Source: Polyangiaceae bacterium
GTDB lineage: Bacteria; Myxococcota_A; Polyangia; Polyangiales; Polyangiaceae
Reading direction: 5' to 3'
NCBI GenBank assembly: GCA_025937895.1
Contig: JAICQL010000037.1
Span: 1 to 46,675, forward strand
DNA length: 46,675 nucleotides
The notes beneath the pieces are model-generated. The model did not search any database and had not been told where the DNA came from. It saw nothing but the letters and a program-made list of their open reading frames with translations. Shown one piece after another: positions 1 to 8,490 of the stretch. A program made the translations under genes and the position numbers. Every line of letters begins with the position of its first letter. The first letter of the stretch is position 1.

Positions 1-404
<404 letters not shown>

Positions 405-408
<4 letters not shown>

Positions 409-1190
409 GATGCCACCCCGCCCAGGTCCGATCGATCGAGCTCGCGCCCCGCGCCAGCGCGCGTGCAGCGCCACAGGCTCCACGAGTACTCGGACAAAAT
501 CACGCGGAACTCGTCCACTTTCGCAAAATCAGAGCGCTCGGCGAACATGTGCTCCTCCTGCGGGCAGGAGTAGGCCACCAGCACGTCCCGCCCCGTCTCG
601 CTGCAGAACTGAGACAGTCGCTCCGCAACCGCGCTGAACACGGGCCCCACAAAAGGCCGGTACAGGTAGACCAGCAGATTGCTGTCCGGAAACTCAAACT
701 CCGCCGCGTTGACGCAGCAAACGTCGATCTGGCTGCGCTGAGCCCGCCGCGCCCGCGGATGGGCCAGGTAACGCCGCACATTGTCACGCGCCGCCTGCGC
801 GTGCAGGGGCGAGATCTCCACGCCCACCACCCGCGCAAAGGCAAACTGTGAGGCGATCAGCAGCGTGCGACCCTGACCACAGCCCAGGTCCACGAACGAA
901 TACGTCTCCGCTGCACGATGCCTCAACAACGACGACAAGATGTGACGCAGCACGGGCTCCGGCGTCGGCACGTAGCGCACGGCGCTGGCGCGAGCCGCCG
1001 AGTCCTCGATCTGCGCGTCTCGCACCTCCATCCACTGCGCCGTCCGTACCCCGTATTTGCGATCAAAGTCGTCGTGACGTTGATCCAGCCAGTACAGCAG
1101 CCCATCTTTCACCGTCCGCAGCAGCCCGAACATCTCATAGTTGTTGCGCACCGCCGCAACCTTCCTGCCCACCTCTGCTCGTTGACTCAT
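405..1190 (-). CDS. Class I SAM-dependent methyltransferase
   Basis: A 261-residue protein with the SAM-binding motif VDLGCGQGR near residue 100, followed by the acidic strand VVGVEISP. No membrane segment or signal peptide is visible. It is the first gene of a two-gene minus-strand unit; its TGA overlaps the GTG of a paralogous methyltransferase by four bases. The N-terminus carries NNYEMFG and a DFDRKYGV segment, mirrored in the paralog. The family includes small-molecule and protein methyltransferases and the target is unknown. The start ATG at 1190 lies about 35 bases from a Fur-box-like site at 1225-1243, so the pair may belong to the iron regulon seen elsewhere in this window. Confidence 0.75.
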
Positions 1191-1224
1191 CGCTGCGCGG
1201 AACGATAACAGCGCGAGGTTTATT

Positions 1225-1243
1225 GTAAATGAGAATCGTTATG
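1225..1243. promoter_or_regulatory. Fur-box-like operator upstream of methyltransferase pair
   Basis: The 19-mer GTAAATGAGAATCGTTATG matches the classical Fur consensus at 14 of 19 positions by eye, with 13 of 15 in the core. It lies between the divergent methyltransferase (minus) and HIT-protein (plus) genes, in a locally AT-rich stretch. It shares 15 of 19 bases with the site at 27304-27322 in the siderophore-type locus, which supports a common regulator. Fur binding is inferred, not shown. Confidence 0.6.
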
Positions 1244-1309
1244 ATTTAGAATCGGAAACTCAGCGATCGGGCTATCCCGTCTTCGCCGCCTTCTTCAGGT
1301 GCTGCTGGC

Positions 1310-1783
1310 GTGGTACAGCGGTGCATGACCTTGATTCACGAGCGGGTGGCGCTGGCGCGGCAGGGGAGAAACGCGACCGTGGTGGGCCGGATGCGGTCCG
1401 GGTGGGTCGTGCTGGGTGACGTGCAGCTACCGCGGGGATACTGCTTACTGCTGCCCGACCCGGTGGTGGAGAGCATCAACACGCTCACGGGCGTGGAGCG
1501 CCAGCGCTTCCTGGATGACATGATCAGCATCGGCGATGCCCTGCTCGCCGTAACGGGCGCGTATCGGATCAACTACGAGCTGCAAGGCAACGGCGATCAA
1601 GCCCTCCACGCACACATCTTCGCGCGCTATCGCGACGAAGCACCCGAGCGCCGCAAGGCACCCGTGTGGTTCTACGGTGTCGAGCGCGATCAGGCTCCGT
1701 TCGAGCCGCAGCGCCACGCCGAACTGCAGCGCGATCTCGTGCGCTGGCTCGCCGAACACGGAGCGCTGGTAGAGCAGGGGTGA
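1310..1783 (+). CDS. HIT-family protein
   Basis: A 157-residue protein with the histidine-triad-like signature HAHIFARY near residue 120 and the preceding LLLPDPVVESINTL segment typical of HIT hydrolases and transferases, which act on nucleotide phosphoester or anhydride bonds. The HxHxx core is present, but the third position of the classical HxHxHxx triad is Phe-Ala-Arg rather than His, so catalysis may differ. The frame opens with GTG at 1310; an in-frame ATG at 1325 is an equally plausible start. It is transcribed away from the methyltransferase pair and shares their AT-rich promoter region. The substrate is unknown. Confidence 0.7.
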   Translation: MVQRCMTLIHERVALARQGRNATVVGRMRSGWVVLGDVQLPRGYCLLLPDPVVESINTLTGVERQRFLDDMISIGDALLAVTGAYRINYELQGNGDQALHAHIFARYRDEAPERRKAPVWFYGVERDQAPFEPQRHAELQRDLVRWLAEHGALVEQG

Positions 1784-1971
1784 TTGCGACGGACGGCGCT
1801 GCGTGAAGGTGACGGAGATGCGTGGTGTCGGCCAGCGTTCCTCCCCGCGCAGCCGCAGCTGCCCAATTGCCCCCACGCGCAGCGCCGTAACGACCCCGCA
1901 CGGCGCTCATCGCGCAGCGCCCCGAGGTGCCGGCGGGCGCCGTATGGCTGCAGCCCGGCCCCAAAAACACA

Positions 1972-2003
1972 GACTCCCGAAGCTCTTCAGAGCTCCGGGA
2001 GTC
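1972..2003 (-). terminator. Intrinsic terminator of the lipoprotein/OMP unit
   Basis: A strong hairpin with an 8-bp outer stem (GACTCCCG pairing with CGGGAGTC) and a 6-bp inner stem (AGCTCT with AGAGCT), separated by a single mismatch and with a TC loop. On the minus strand the stem is followed within a few bases by a run of five T, giving Rho-independent termination for the gene ending at 2071. It may also act on the convergent HIT gene, though no T-run follows on the plus strand. Confidence 0.75.
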
Positions 2004-2070
2004 GTAGGTCGCGCCCCGCAGCAGTCGGCCTCGCAGCAGTCCTGCAATCGCTCCGCCGCGCGTCTGTCGC

Positions 2071-2631
2071 TCAGTTCGACGAAATCGAGAGCGAGCCGGA
2101 GAAGGAGACGATGACGTCGACGGCCCAGTTGTTCTCGGGGAGGATGCCGGAGACTTCGAGGTCGTAGTAGGCGTCTTTGGTCTCCCAGTAGCTGAGGACG
2201 TCGGAGTCGGTGTCGGTCTTTAGCTTGATGGTCTTGCCGGGGGCGGCGCTGCCGGTGCGCTGGTAGCTGGCGACCACGGCGGGGGGCGGCGCGCCGGGGG
2301 CGCGGGAGGCGAGGGTGAGCTTGATCTCCTGGATGAAGGCGAGGCTGTCCATTCCGTCGCCGGCCTGGACCTGGGCGGCGAGGGGATAGAGCTCGGGGTC
2401 GAGCATGTCGGGCAGGCCGAGGCCTTTGGGATGATCGAACTGGGTCTGCAGGGTGGTGGTGACGTCAGTGATGCCGGGCACGCGGGGTACGCCGTCGAAG
2501 CTGACGTCGCTCTGGGTGACCTTGACCTCGGGGATGTCGGCGCTGGCGGAGCAAGCGGCGCTGCTGAGCGCGGCGAGCAGCACGGCGCAGTGGCGGAGCG
2601 AGAAGGGCGAGGTACGGTTGGGGGAGGTCAT
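2071..2631 (-). CDS. Putative lipoprotein of unknown function
   Basis: A 186-residue protein beginning at the ATG at 2631. The N-terminus has a basic start, a hydrophobic stretch (LLAALSSA) and Ala-Cys, consistent with a lipoprotein signal peptide cleaved before Cys near residue 27. The mature part has no motif I recognise; it is polar, ends in SISSN and is probably beta-rich. The gene starts five bases after the stop of the upstream outer-membrane-type gene, so the two are probably co-transcribed and may act together in the envelope. The open frame continues far upstream on this strand but that part is antisense to other genes and is not taken as coding. Confidence 0.6.
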   Translation of the reverse strand: MTSPNRTSPFSLRHCAVLLAALSSAACSASADIPEVKVTQSDVSFDGVPRVPGITDVTTTLQTQFDHPKGLGLPDMLDPELYPLAAQVQAGDGMDSLAFIQEIKLTLASRAPGAPPPAVVASYQRTGSAAPGKTIKLKTDTDSDVLSYWETKDAYYDLEVSGILPENNWAVDVIVSFSGSLSISSN

Positions 2632-2636
2632 GGTGC

Positions 2637-3386
2637 TCACAGCTGGACGATGAATCCGAGTTGCAGGGTGGGCGCGAAGGCGTTCAGCGTCGGATCCTGC
2701 GGGATCTCGATCTTGATGTTGCCGTTGGTGGCGCCGGCTTCGGGCTCGAGCAGGTCGTCGATGTTGTGCAGGGTGGTGTGCACCCAGCTGATGCCGCCGC
2801 GGAAGAAGAAGGTGAAGCGGTCGCCGCCGAGCTCCATGCCGGCGCGCAGGTTGACGTAGTCGTAGCCCACGCTGGAGAGCAGGGCGCTGTCTTCCTGGTT
2901 GGCGCCGGCGATCATGCCGACCAGGCCGTTGGCGTCGCCTTCGAAGTAGTGGCCGTAGGTCAGGTCGAGCGAGGGGCCCCAGCCGAAGGGCAGAAACGCC
3001 GCGCCGAGGCGCAGGCCGGGGCTGATGCCGTTGTAGCCGAGGCCCGCGTGCACGCGCGCCATCTTGATCGGGCGGTAAACGAAGGATGCAATCACGCCGT
3101 CGGGCACGCCCAGATCGAGCATGACGCCGTACTTGCGGGGCTGCGCCTGGGCGCGGCCTTGCGCCTCGCCGGTGGTCACGTCGTAGGGAGCCGCGGGCGG
3201 AGCCAGCACGGCGGGCGCGGGCGCCGTCTCTGCCAGGGGCGGTGGCGGCGGCGCTGCCGCGGCCGCGGGCGTCTGTGCGGCGGCCAGCGGCGCGACGAGG
3301 ATGGCCAGTGAGCTGGCGGCGATCGAGCCTACCGCCCGACCCCCCTTGGACGCCGTCCGCCTCGACATTCTCAGCTGTTTGCTCAT
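2637..3386 (-). CDS. Putative outer-membrane beta-barrel protein
   Basis: About 249 residues from the ATG at 3386 (MSKQLRMSRR), chosen because it precedes a plausible signal peptide ending LAAAQ; the frame is open further upstream. After a Pro/Ala-rich linker the protein has alternating hydrophobic strands (YGVMLDLGVPDG, LDLTYGHYFEGD, FTFFFRGGISW) and ends in LQLGFIVQL with a hydrophobic terminal residue, as small outer-membrane barrels do. No specific family is recognised. It lies directly upstream of the lipoprotein gene in one transcript ending at the 1972-2003 hairpin, and runs divergently from the sirtuin gene. Confidence 0.55.
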   Translation of the reverse strand: MSKQLRMSRRTASKGGRAVGSIAASSLAILVAPLAAAQTPAAAAAPPPPPLAETAPAPAVLAPPAAPYDVTTGEAQGRAQAQPRKYGVMLDLGVPDGVIASFVYRPIKMARVHAGLGYNGISPGLRLGAAFLPFGWGPSLDLTYGHYFEGDANGLVGMIAGANQEDSALLSSVGYDYVNLRAGMELGGDRFTFFFRGGISWVHTTLHNIDDLLEPEAGATNGNIKIEIPQDPTLNAFAPTLQLGFIVQL

Positions 3387-3528
3387 TCGATGCCCCAGTT
3401 TCACAATCCAGTGGACGGCCGCAAAAGGGCTTCCCATAGGCGAATCTGCCCGTTGCTCCGCAAGGGAACGCATGCGCCTGGATGATACGGGTCGGCCGTG
3501 GCGCGCTCCTGTCGTATGAAGGACAGAC

Positions 3529-4395
3529 ATGTCCTCCGAGCTTGAACCGTACAAGAGCGCACTTGCACGCGTGGTGAAAACTGCCTCGGCCCGCGCCGGT
3601 CGAGTGGTGTTTCTGACCGGCGCCGGGATCTCGTCCGAGAGCGGCGTGCCGACGTTTCGCGGGCCGGAGGGCTACTGGCGGGTGGGCTCGCGCAACTATC
3701 ACCCGCAAGAGCTGGCCACCCATGCGGCCTTCGAGGCGATGCCGGCCACGGTCTGGGCCTGGTATCTGGCGCGCTACCGCACGTGCGCTCAGGCTCAGCC
3801 CAACGTCGCGCACCTGGCCCTGGTGGAGGCGGCGCGCGCGCTGGGCGAGCGCTTCTTGCTGGTGACGCAGAACGTGGACGGGCTGCACCGCCGCGCCGGC
3901 AGCCCCGCCGAGCAGCTGTACGAGATCCATGGCAACATCGCCCTGGTGCGCTGCGTGGAGGGCTGCCCCGGCTTGCTGCCGCTGGAGCCGCTGCTGCCGC
4001 ACTTTCCGGATGAGCTGGCGCCGCGCGCGCTGCCCCGCGAGTTTCACTGCAGCAACTGTCAGGCCCCGCTGCGCCCGCACGTGCTCTGGTTCGACGAGTA
4101 CTATGACGAGCCGCTGTTTCGCCTGGACAGCACCCGCGCAGCGGCGAAGACGGCGGCGCTGCTGGTGGTGATCGGCACCACGGGCGCCACCAACCTGCCG
4201 CTGCAGGTGGGGGAGCTTGCGGTGCGCGCAGATGCGCCGCTGGTGGTGATCAACCCGGAGCCGAACCCGTTCTCCGAGCTGGTGAAGCGTGTCTCCGTGG
4301 GCGTGTTCCTGGAGGGGCGCGCCGGCGAGTGGGTGCCGGATCTGGTGCGTCTGCTGGGCCCGCTCGCCGAGGCGCCGGGGTCACGGCGCTCGTGA
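3529..4395 (+). CDS. cobB: NAD-dependent protein deacylase, sirtuin (CobB-type)
   Basis: A Sir2-family enzyme that removes acyl groups from protein lysines using NAD. The 288-residue protein has the NAD-binding motif GAGISSESG (about residue 31), PTFRG, QNVDGLH with HGN carrying the catalytic His (about 138), a zinc-ribbon with CVEGC and CSNC pairs, and a Rossmann strand VVIGTTGATNLP. The segment WYLARY contains YxxR, the pair that in SIRT5 and CobB recognises succinyl or malonyl groups, so desuccinylase activity is possible. AAGGA six bases upstream of the ATG supports the start. It stands alone, converging on the esterase gene with an 18-base gap. The GTTGATN variant of the usual GTSLxV strand is unusual. 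Confidence 0.88.
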   Translation: MSSELEPYKSALARVVKTASARAGRVVFLTGAGISSESGVPTFRGPEGYWRVGSRNYHPQELATHAAFEAMPATVWAWYLARYRTCAQAQPNVAHLALVEAARALGERFLLVTQNVDGLHRRAGSPAEQLYEIHGNIALVRCVEGCPGLLPLEPLLPHFPDELAPRALPREFHCSNCQAPLRPHVLWFDEYYDEPLFRLDSTRAAAKTAALLVVIGTTGATNLPLQVGELAVRADAPLVVINPEPNPFSELVKRVSVGVFLEGRAGEWVPDLVRLLGPLAEAPGSRRS

Positions 4396-4413
4396 AGCGG
4401 GCCCGCTCACGCG

Positions 4414-5478
4414 TCAGAGCTCGCTGAAGAAGTCCCAGCTCTCGGCGCCGCCCTGCGGGGGGTAGCCGTGGGTGCTGCCGTCGTAGCCGCCCACGCTGTG
4501 CTCGCACCAGCGCACGGGCAGGCCGGCGCGGCAGCCCTGGTAGTCGGCGCAGCGCAAAATGCCCGGCGCCTCGCCCGGACCCGCGTCAGGGTTCGGCGGA
4601 GCGTCGCGATCGGCGCGCACCTCGGCGTGCACGTCGGCGATCGAGGGCACCGTCTCGCTGCTGCAGCCGTTGGCCGTGGCATAGAAGTCGCGCGCGGCCT
4701 CCCCGCGCGAGAAGGGCACGGAGGTGTCGTCCACGCCGTGGATCACCAGCGCCGCCACCTCGCCGCGGCAGCCGCTGGTCTCCAGGCGCTCGCCCGCGCC
4801 CGGGGCAATGGCCAGCAGCTGATCGCCGCGGCGGCAGCCCAGGATGTTGCTGAAGTGCGCGCCAGAGCTGGTGCCCATGGCCAGCACGCGCCGCTCGTCC
4901 ACGCAGTAGTTGGCCTTCACGTGCGCCAGCAGATCGTCGAACCAGGTCACGTTCTGGTCGCGCGTGGCGTCCGTCCAGGACGTGCCAAAGGAGCGCGGGT
5001 AGACGGTGACGGCATTGCGCTCCATCGCCGCCTGCACGCCCGGGCAGTTGCCGCCGCTGCGGCAGGTGATGTCCGTGTTGTTGGCACCGTGAAACACGAA
5101 GACCAGCGCGCGCGGCGTGCTGCCGTCGTAGTCGAACGGCACCGTGATCAGGTAGTTGCCGGTCTGCCCGCCCGACATCAAGGTCTGCCCACCTTGCACG
5201 GGCATGGCGTTGCCGTTACAGCCCGCGCTCGGCCGCACTGTGCGCTCGCCGGGCGGCACGATGTCGGTCACGTCGCCCGTCATGCCGCCGCTGCCCGAGC
5301 CCGCGGCTCCGGCGTTTTCCGAGCTACTGCCGGCAGCGCCGCTGGCGCCGCCCTGTGGCTCCAGGATGGCCTCGCCGCCGGTGCGAGCCAGCTGCTCCGG
5401 GGTATCTTCGGACTCGGAGCAAGCCAGCGCTGGGGCACACAAAGCAAAGAGCAGGGAAGTGAGCAGTCGTCTCGCCAT
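4414..5478 (-). CDS. Secreted lipoprotein esterase of the PHB depolymerase/feruloyl esterase type
   Basis: About 354 residues from the ATG at 5478 (MARRLLTSLLFALCAPALAC), which begins a lipoprotein signal peptide with Cys near residue 20. A Gly/Ser-rich linker follows, then an alpha/beta-hydrolase domain: oxyanion region FVFHGANN, nucleophile elbow GTSSG, acidic residue in HGVDDTSVPF and catalytic His in GSTHGYP. This order fits the LpqC/PHB-depolymerase group, which hydrolyses polymer or aromatic esters outside the cell. Several Cys in the catalytic domain suggest disulfides. The natural substrate is unknown. An open frame extends upstream without a plausible signal peptide. Confidence 0.78.
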   Translation of the reverse strand: MARRLLTSLLFALCAPALACSESEDTPEQLARTGGEAILEPQGGASGAAGSSSENAGAAGSGSGGMTGDVTDIVPPGERTVRPSAGCNGNAMPVQGGQTLMSGGQTGNYLITVPFDYDGSTPRALVFVFHGANNTDITCRSGGNCPGVQAAMERNAVTVYPRSFGTSWTDATRDQNVTWFDDLLAHVKANYCVDERRVLAMGTSSGAHFSNILGCRRGDQLLAIAPGAGERLETSGCRGEVAALVIHGVDDTSVPFSRGEAARDFYATANGCSSETVPSIADVHAEVRADRDAPPNPDAGPGEAPGILRCADYQGCRAGLPVRWCEHSVGGYDGSTHGYPPQGGAESWDFFSEL

Positions 5479-5720
5479 GCGGCTGCCGTACCACGGCCCC
5501 GGCCCGCGTTGCTCTGCGGAAACGGTCCCAGTTCCACCGAGAAACAACTTTGCAGGCTCGATGGAGCGAGAGGGAGCGGAGAGAGTTGCCCACCCCCCGT
5601 CCGTGCTCGGCGGCTGCGCCGCCTGCGCGCGGGCGGCCCCTCCCCAATCGGCGCGCGAGCGCGCCTCAGGGAGGGGAGGGGAAGAGCCGTCCAGCCACGG
5701 CCCTGGCAGCGGCACGCCGG

Positions 5721-7160
5721 CTACTTTGCTGGCGCCACTTCTTCGTGTTTGACGGCCGGCATCGAGCGCAGCGACTCCGCGCGCGAGCCGTTGAGGCGGG
5801 CGGTCTCGCTGCGGCTGCTGTCAGTGCGCAGCATGCCGTAGCGCTCGAGCCGCCGGTACAGCGTCTTGCGGTCGAGCCCCAGCACCAGCGCCGCCTGCGA
5901 CTTGTTGCCGTGCACCGCCTCGAACACGCGCAGGATGTAGCGCCGCTCGATCTCCTCCAGCGACGGTAGCTCCGGAGCGCGCTCGATCAGATCTTCGCTG
6001 CGCTGCAGCTCGCGCACCTTCTCCGGGAGATCCGCCTTCTCCAGGCGGGGGCCGCGGGCGAGCACGGCGGCGTGCTCCATGTGGGTCTGCAGCTCGCGCA
6101 CGTTGCCCGGCCAGGAGTAGCTCATCAGGCAGCGCTCGGCGTCGGCGCTCAGCTCGCGCGCCTCGCAGCGGCCACGCTCGGCGGCGCGGCGCAGAAAGTG
6201 GTTGGCCAGGAGCAGCACGTCGGTGCCGCGTGCGCGCAGCGGCGGCAGGCTGATGGCGAGCACGTTGATGCGGTAGTACAGGTCGGCGCGGAAGCGGCGC
6301 TCCTCGATCGCGGTCTCCAGATCCTGATTGCTGGCACAGATCAGCCGCACGTCGACGGGTAGCTCCTCGCTGGAGCCCGGCGGGCGCAGCAGCCGATCCT
6401 GCAGCACGTGCAGCAGCTTGGTCTGCAGGCTGGGCGAGAGCGCGCCCACCTCGTCCAGGAACAGGGTGCCGCCGCGGGCTCGCTCCAGGAGCCCGGGCCG
6501 CGCCGGACCAGCGCCGCCAGCCTGCCCGAACAGCTCACTCTCCAGCAGCGCCTCCGGCAGCGCGGCGCAGCTCACCGTCAAGAATGGGCCGCTGGCGCGC
6601 GCGCTGCGCGCGGCGATGGTGCGCGCCAGGAGCTCCTTCCCGGTGCCTGGCTCGCCGCTGATGAAGACGCCGGCGTCGGAGGCCGCCGCGCGGTCGAGCA
6701 GCTCGAACACGCTGCGCCTCCCCGGGCCCGCCCCCAGCAGCTCGCCCCGGGACTGGCTGCTGGCGAGGCCGCGCTGCAGCTCGGTCACCTTCTGACGCAG
6801 CTCCCGCAGCTCTCTCTGTTGCGCGCCCTGGCGCAGCGCGCGCTCCAGCGCCAGGCTCAGTCGACTCGCATCCAGCGGCTTGCTCAGCAGCTCACAGGCG
6901 CCGGCGCGTAGCGCCAGCGGCGCCTCGCTCTCTGCGCCCAGCCAGACCACCGGTATTCCGCGCTGTCCCAGCTGTATGGCGCCCTGCTGCGCGAGCTGCG
7001 CGTCGATCAGCACCACATCGATGGTGCGCTCTTCCAGCAGCTGCTGCGCTGCGCTCGCGTCCGCCGCGTACAATAGCTCGAAGCGCGAGCGCTCGAGGCC
7101 CTCCACCAGGAGCTGCTGCGTGCTCGCGTCGCCGTCTACGACCAGAACCAGGTGACTCAT
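5721..7160 (-). CDS. NtrC-type response regulator lacking the GAFTGA loop
   Basis: A 479-residue protein from the ATG at 7160 (MSHLVLVVDGD). It has an N-terminal receiver, a central AAA+ domain with Walker A GEPGTGKE, Walker B GGTLFLDEVG and the R-finger region FRADLYYRINV, and a C-terminal Fis-type helix-turn-helix (NKSQAALVLGLDRKTLYRRLERYG). Two features are abnormal. After ELFG, where sigma-54 activators have GAFTGA, the sequence reads QAGGAGPARPG, so contact with sigma-54 is doubtful. The receiver keeps the phosphoacceptor Asp (LIDAQ) and Lys (SKPL), but has VDGD for the usual Asp pair and Gly-Ala at the conserved Thr position. It may act with sigma-70, as TyrR-like proteins do. No partner kinase is adjacent. 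Confidence 0.85.
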   Translation of the reverse strand: MSHLVLVVDGDASTQQLLVEGLERSRFELLYAADASAAQQLLEERTIDVVLIDAQLAQQGAIQLGQRGIPVVWLGAESEAPLALRAGACELLSKPLDASRLSLALERALRQGAQQRELRELRQKVTELQRGLASSQSRGELLGAGPGRRSVFELLDRAAASDAGVFISGEPGTGKELLARTIAARSARASGPFLTVSCAALPEALLESELFGQAGGAGPARPGLLERARGGTLFLDEVGALSPSLQTKLLHVLQDRLLRPPGSSEELPVDVRLICASNQDLETAIEERRFRADLYYRINVLAISLPPLRARGTDVLLLANHFLRRAAERGRCEARELSADAERCLMSYSWPGNVRELQTHMEHAAVLARGPRLEKADLPEKVRELQRSEDLIERAPELPSLEEIERRYILRVFEAVHGNKSQAALVLGLDRKTLYRRLERYGMLRTDSSRSETARLNGSRAESLRSMPAVKHEEVAPAK

Positions 7161-7463
7161 GCCGAACTCCGACCTCCGTCGTCTTGCAGGGTGTTTGAGG
7201 CCGGGTCCGGCGCGCGCATCGCGCTTTCCCACCGCCAACGACAGGAGTCCTGTCAGAAGTCGTTTATTCCCTGTTCATGTTCGCTTTTTCAGTGGCGAAA
7301 TTCCGTCGCAAATTTCCCCATAATTGGGGAAAAATGGGGCATCCACCGATTCAGATGGGAACAGCGCCTCCGGTCACACGGCCGACAGTGGCCAGAGCTC
7401 CGCTGGCGGTCAGCGGCCGCGAAGGACTGCGCGGAGGCTGCTCGGAAGTGGCGCGGAAGCGGC
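7161..7463. other. Intergenic region upstream of response regulator
   Basis: About 300 bases without a gene. They hold the promoter region of the response regulator and the downstream end of the TPR protein transcript. The left part is AT-richer than its surroundings and contains the perfect inverted repeat at 7313-7332. No RNA gene is recognised. Confidence 0.5.
7313..7332. promoter_or_regulatory. Perfect 7-6-7 inverted repeat
   Basis: TTTCCCC and GGGGAAA arms separated by ATAATT, about 150 bases upstream of the response-regulator start. No T-run follows on either strand in terminator fashion, so an operator is more likely than a terminator; autoregulation by the Fis-type HTH of the neighbouring regulator is possible but untested. 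Confidence 0.4.
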
Positions 7464-8486
7464 TCAGAAGCGGCGCTGCAATGACAACTCGGCGCCGTCG
7501 CCCAGCAAGCGCGCTCCCAGCGCCAGGCTACCGCTGCTCTCGCTGGCAGACGGTGCCGTCAAGAGCAGCGTGACGCCGGCGCCCAGCGCGGCTGCGCCGA
7601 TGCCCGCGCCGATGCCAGCCCAGGTGGCCTTGGTCCGTGCGCTCTGTGCCAGCTTCACGCCCGCAGGATTGCACAGCCCGGGGCGATCGGGCCGGCACTC
7701 GCGATCGGCGTCGCTGTCGTCGCCGCGCGCCAGCAGCGCCAGCACTCCAGCCGTGATCAAGCCGGCGCTGCCGGCACCCAGTAGCACCCAGCCCGCCGTC
7801 TTCTGCGTGCTCCAGCTCGGCTCTGGCCGCTGCTCGGCGGGCGGCGCGCTCAGCGGAACCGGCGGCGGTAGCGGCGCATCCTCCAGCGCGGGGATGACCA
7901 CGCGCTCCTGCCGCGGGCCAGGCGCGATGGTGATGCTGGTGGACCACGGCTGCTTGCCGGGCGCGCTCACCTGCACCGTGTGCACCCCGGGGTCGACGGG
8001 GATGGCGGTGTTCCACACGGCTTCGGGGATGACCTTGCCGTCGCGCTGGATCTCCAGGGTGACGCCTGGCGGTGGCGTGACGTCGAGGGTGAGATAGCTG
8101 AGCTGTGCCTCCAGCGCGTCTGCGCTCTCCACGGCCACGCTCTCGCGCTCGTCCTTGCGATCTCTGGCGAGGTACGCGGCCTCGCGAAAGGTGGCCCAGG
8201 CGCTCGCGGTGCGGCCCAGCTGCTGGTAGCAGTCGGCCAGGTACAGCAGCGTGCCCACGCCTGGATCCAGCCGCTGGCTGGCCTCCAGCTTGGGGCACGC
8301 CTCCGCCGGCTTCTTGCTCTCCAGCAGCGCCAGGGCCTCGTTGAACAGGCTCTCCGCCGTGGCGCTGTCGCTGGCGGACTGTGCGCCAGCTGGGCAGGGC
8401 ACGAGCGTGAGCGCGAAGCTCAGGCTGAGGACGCCGAGCGGAGAAGCAGTGCTCCGGACCATGCCCCGGAAGAAACGCGGTGACAC
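7464..8486 (-). CDS. Envelope protein with TPR-like and PEGA-like regions
   Basis: A 340-residue protein starting at a GTG (8486); an in-frame ATG at 8462 is an alternative. It has a signal peptide ending PAGAQ, then a TPR-like segment (ESLFNEALALLESKKPAEACPKLEAS, LYLADCYQQLGRTASAW), a PEGA-like beta stretch (VTLEIQRDGKVIP, HTVQVSAPGKQPW), a Pro-rich linker and two hydrophobic helices (around residues 235-255 and 285-310) near the C-terminus. This architecture is common in myxobacterial envelope proteins of unknown role. It begins five bases downstream of the Ser/Thr kinase stop on the same strand, so they are probably co-transcribed and may be functionally linked. Confidence 0.65.
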   Translation of the reverse strand: MSPRFFRGMVRSTASPLGVLSLSFALTLVPCPAGAQSASDSATAESLFNEALALLESKKPAEACPKLEASQRLDPGVGTLLYLADCYQQLGRTASAWATFREAAYLARDRKDERESVAVESADALEAQLSYLTLDVTPPPGVTLEIQRDGKVIPEAVWNTAIPVDPGVHTVQVSAPGKQPWSTSITIAPGPRQERVVIPALEDAPLPPPVPLSAPPAEQRPEPSWSTQKTAGWVLLGAGSAGLITAGVLALLARGDDSDADRECRPDRPGLCNPAGVKLAQSARTKATWAGIGAGIGAAALGAGVTLLLTAPSASESSGSLALGARLLGDGAELSLQRRF

Positions 8487-8490
8487 CAGG

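Noticed and set aside
2632..4080. Long minus-strand open frame continuing upstream of the lipoprotein
   Set aside because: It is antisense to the sirtuin and overlaps the outer-membrane gene; composition is Arg/Ala-rich noise from high GC, with no motif.
4468..5841. 457-codon plus-strand frame opposite the esterase and response regulator
   Set aside because: Shadow of the esterase codon pattern (His/Arg/Ala-rich), with no start signal or recognisable domain.
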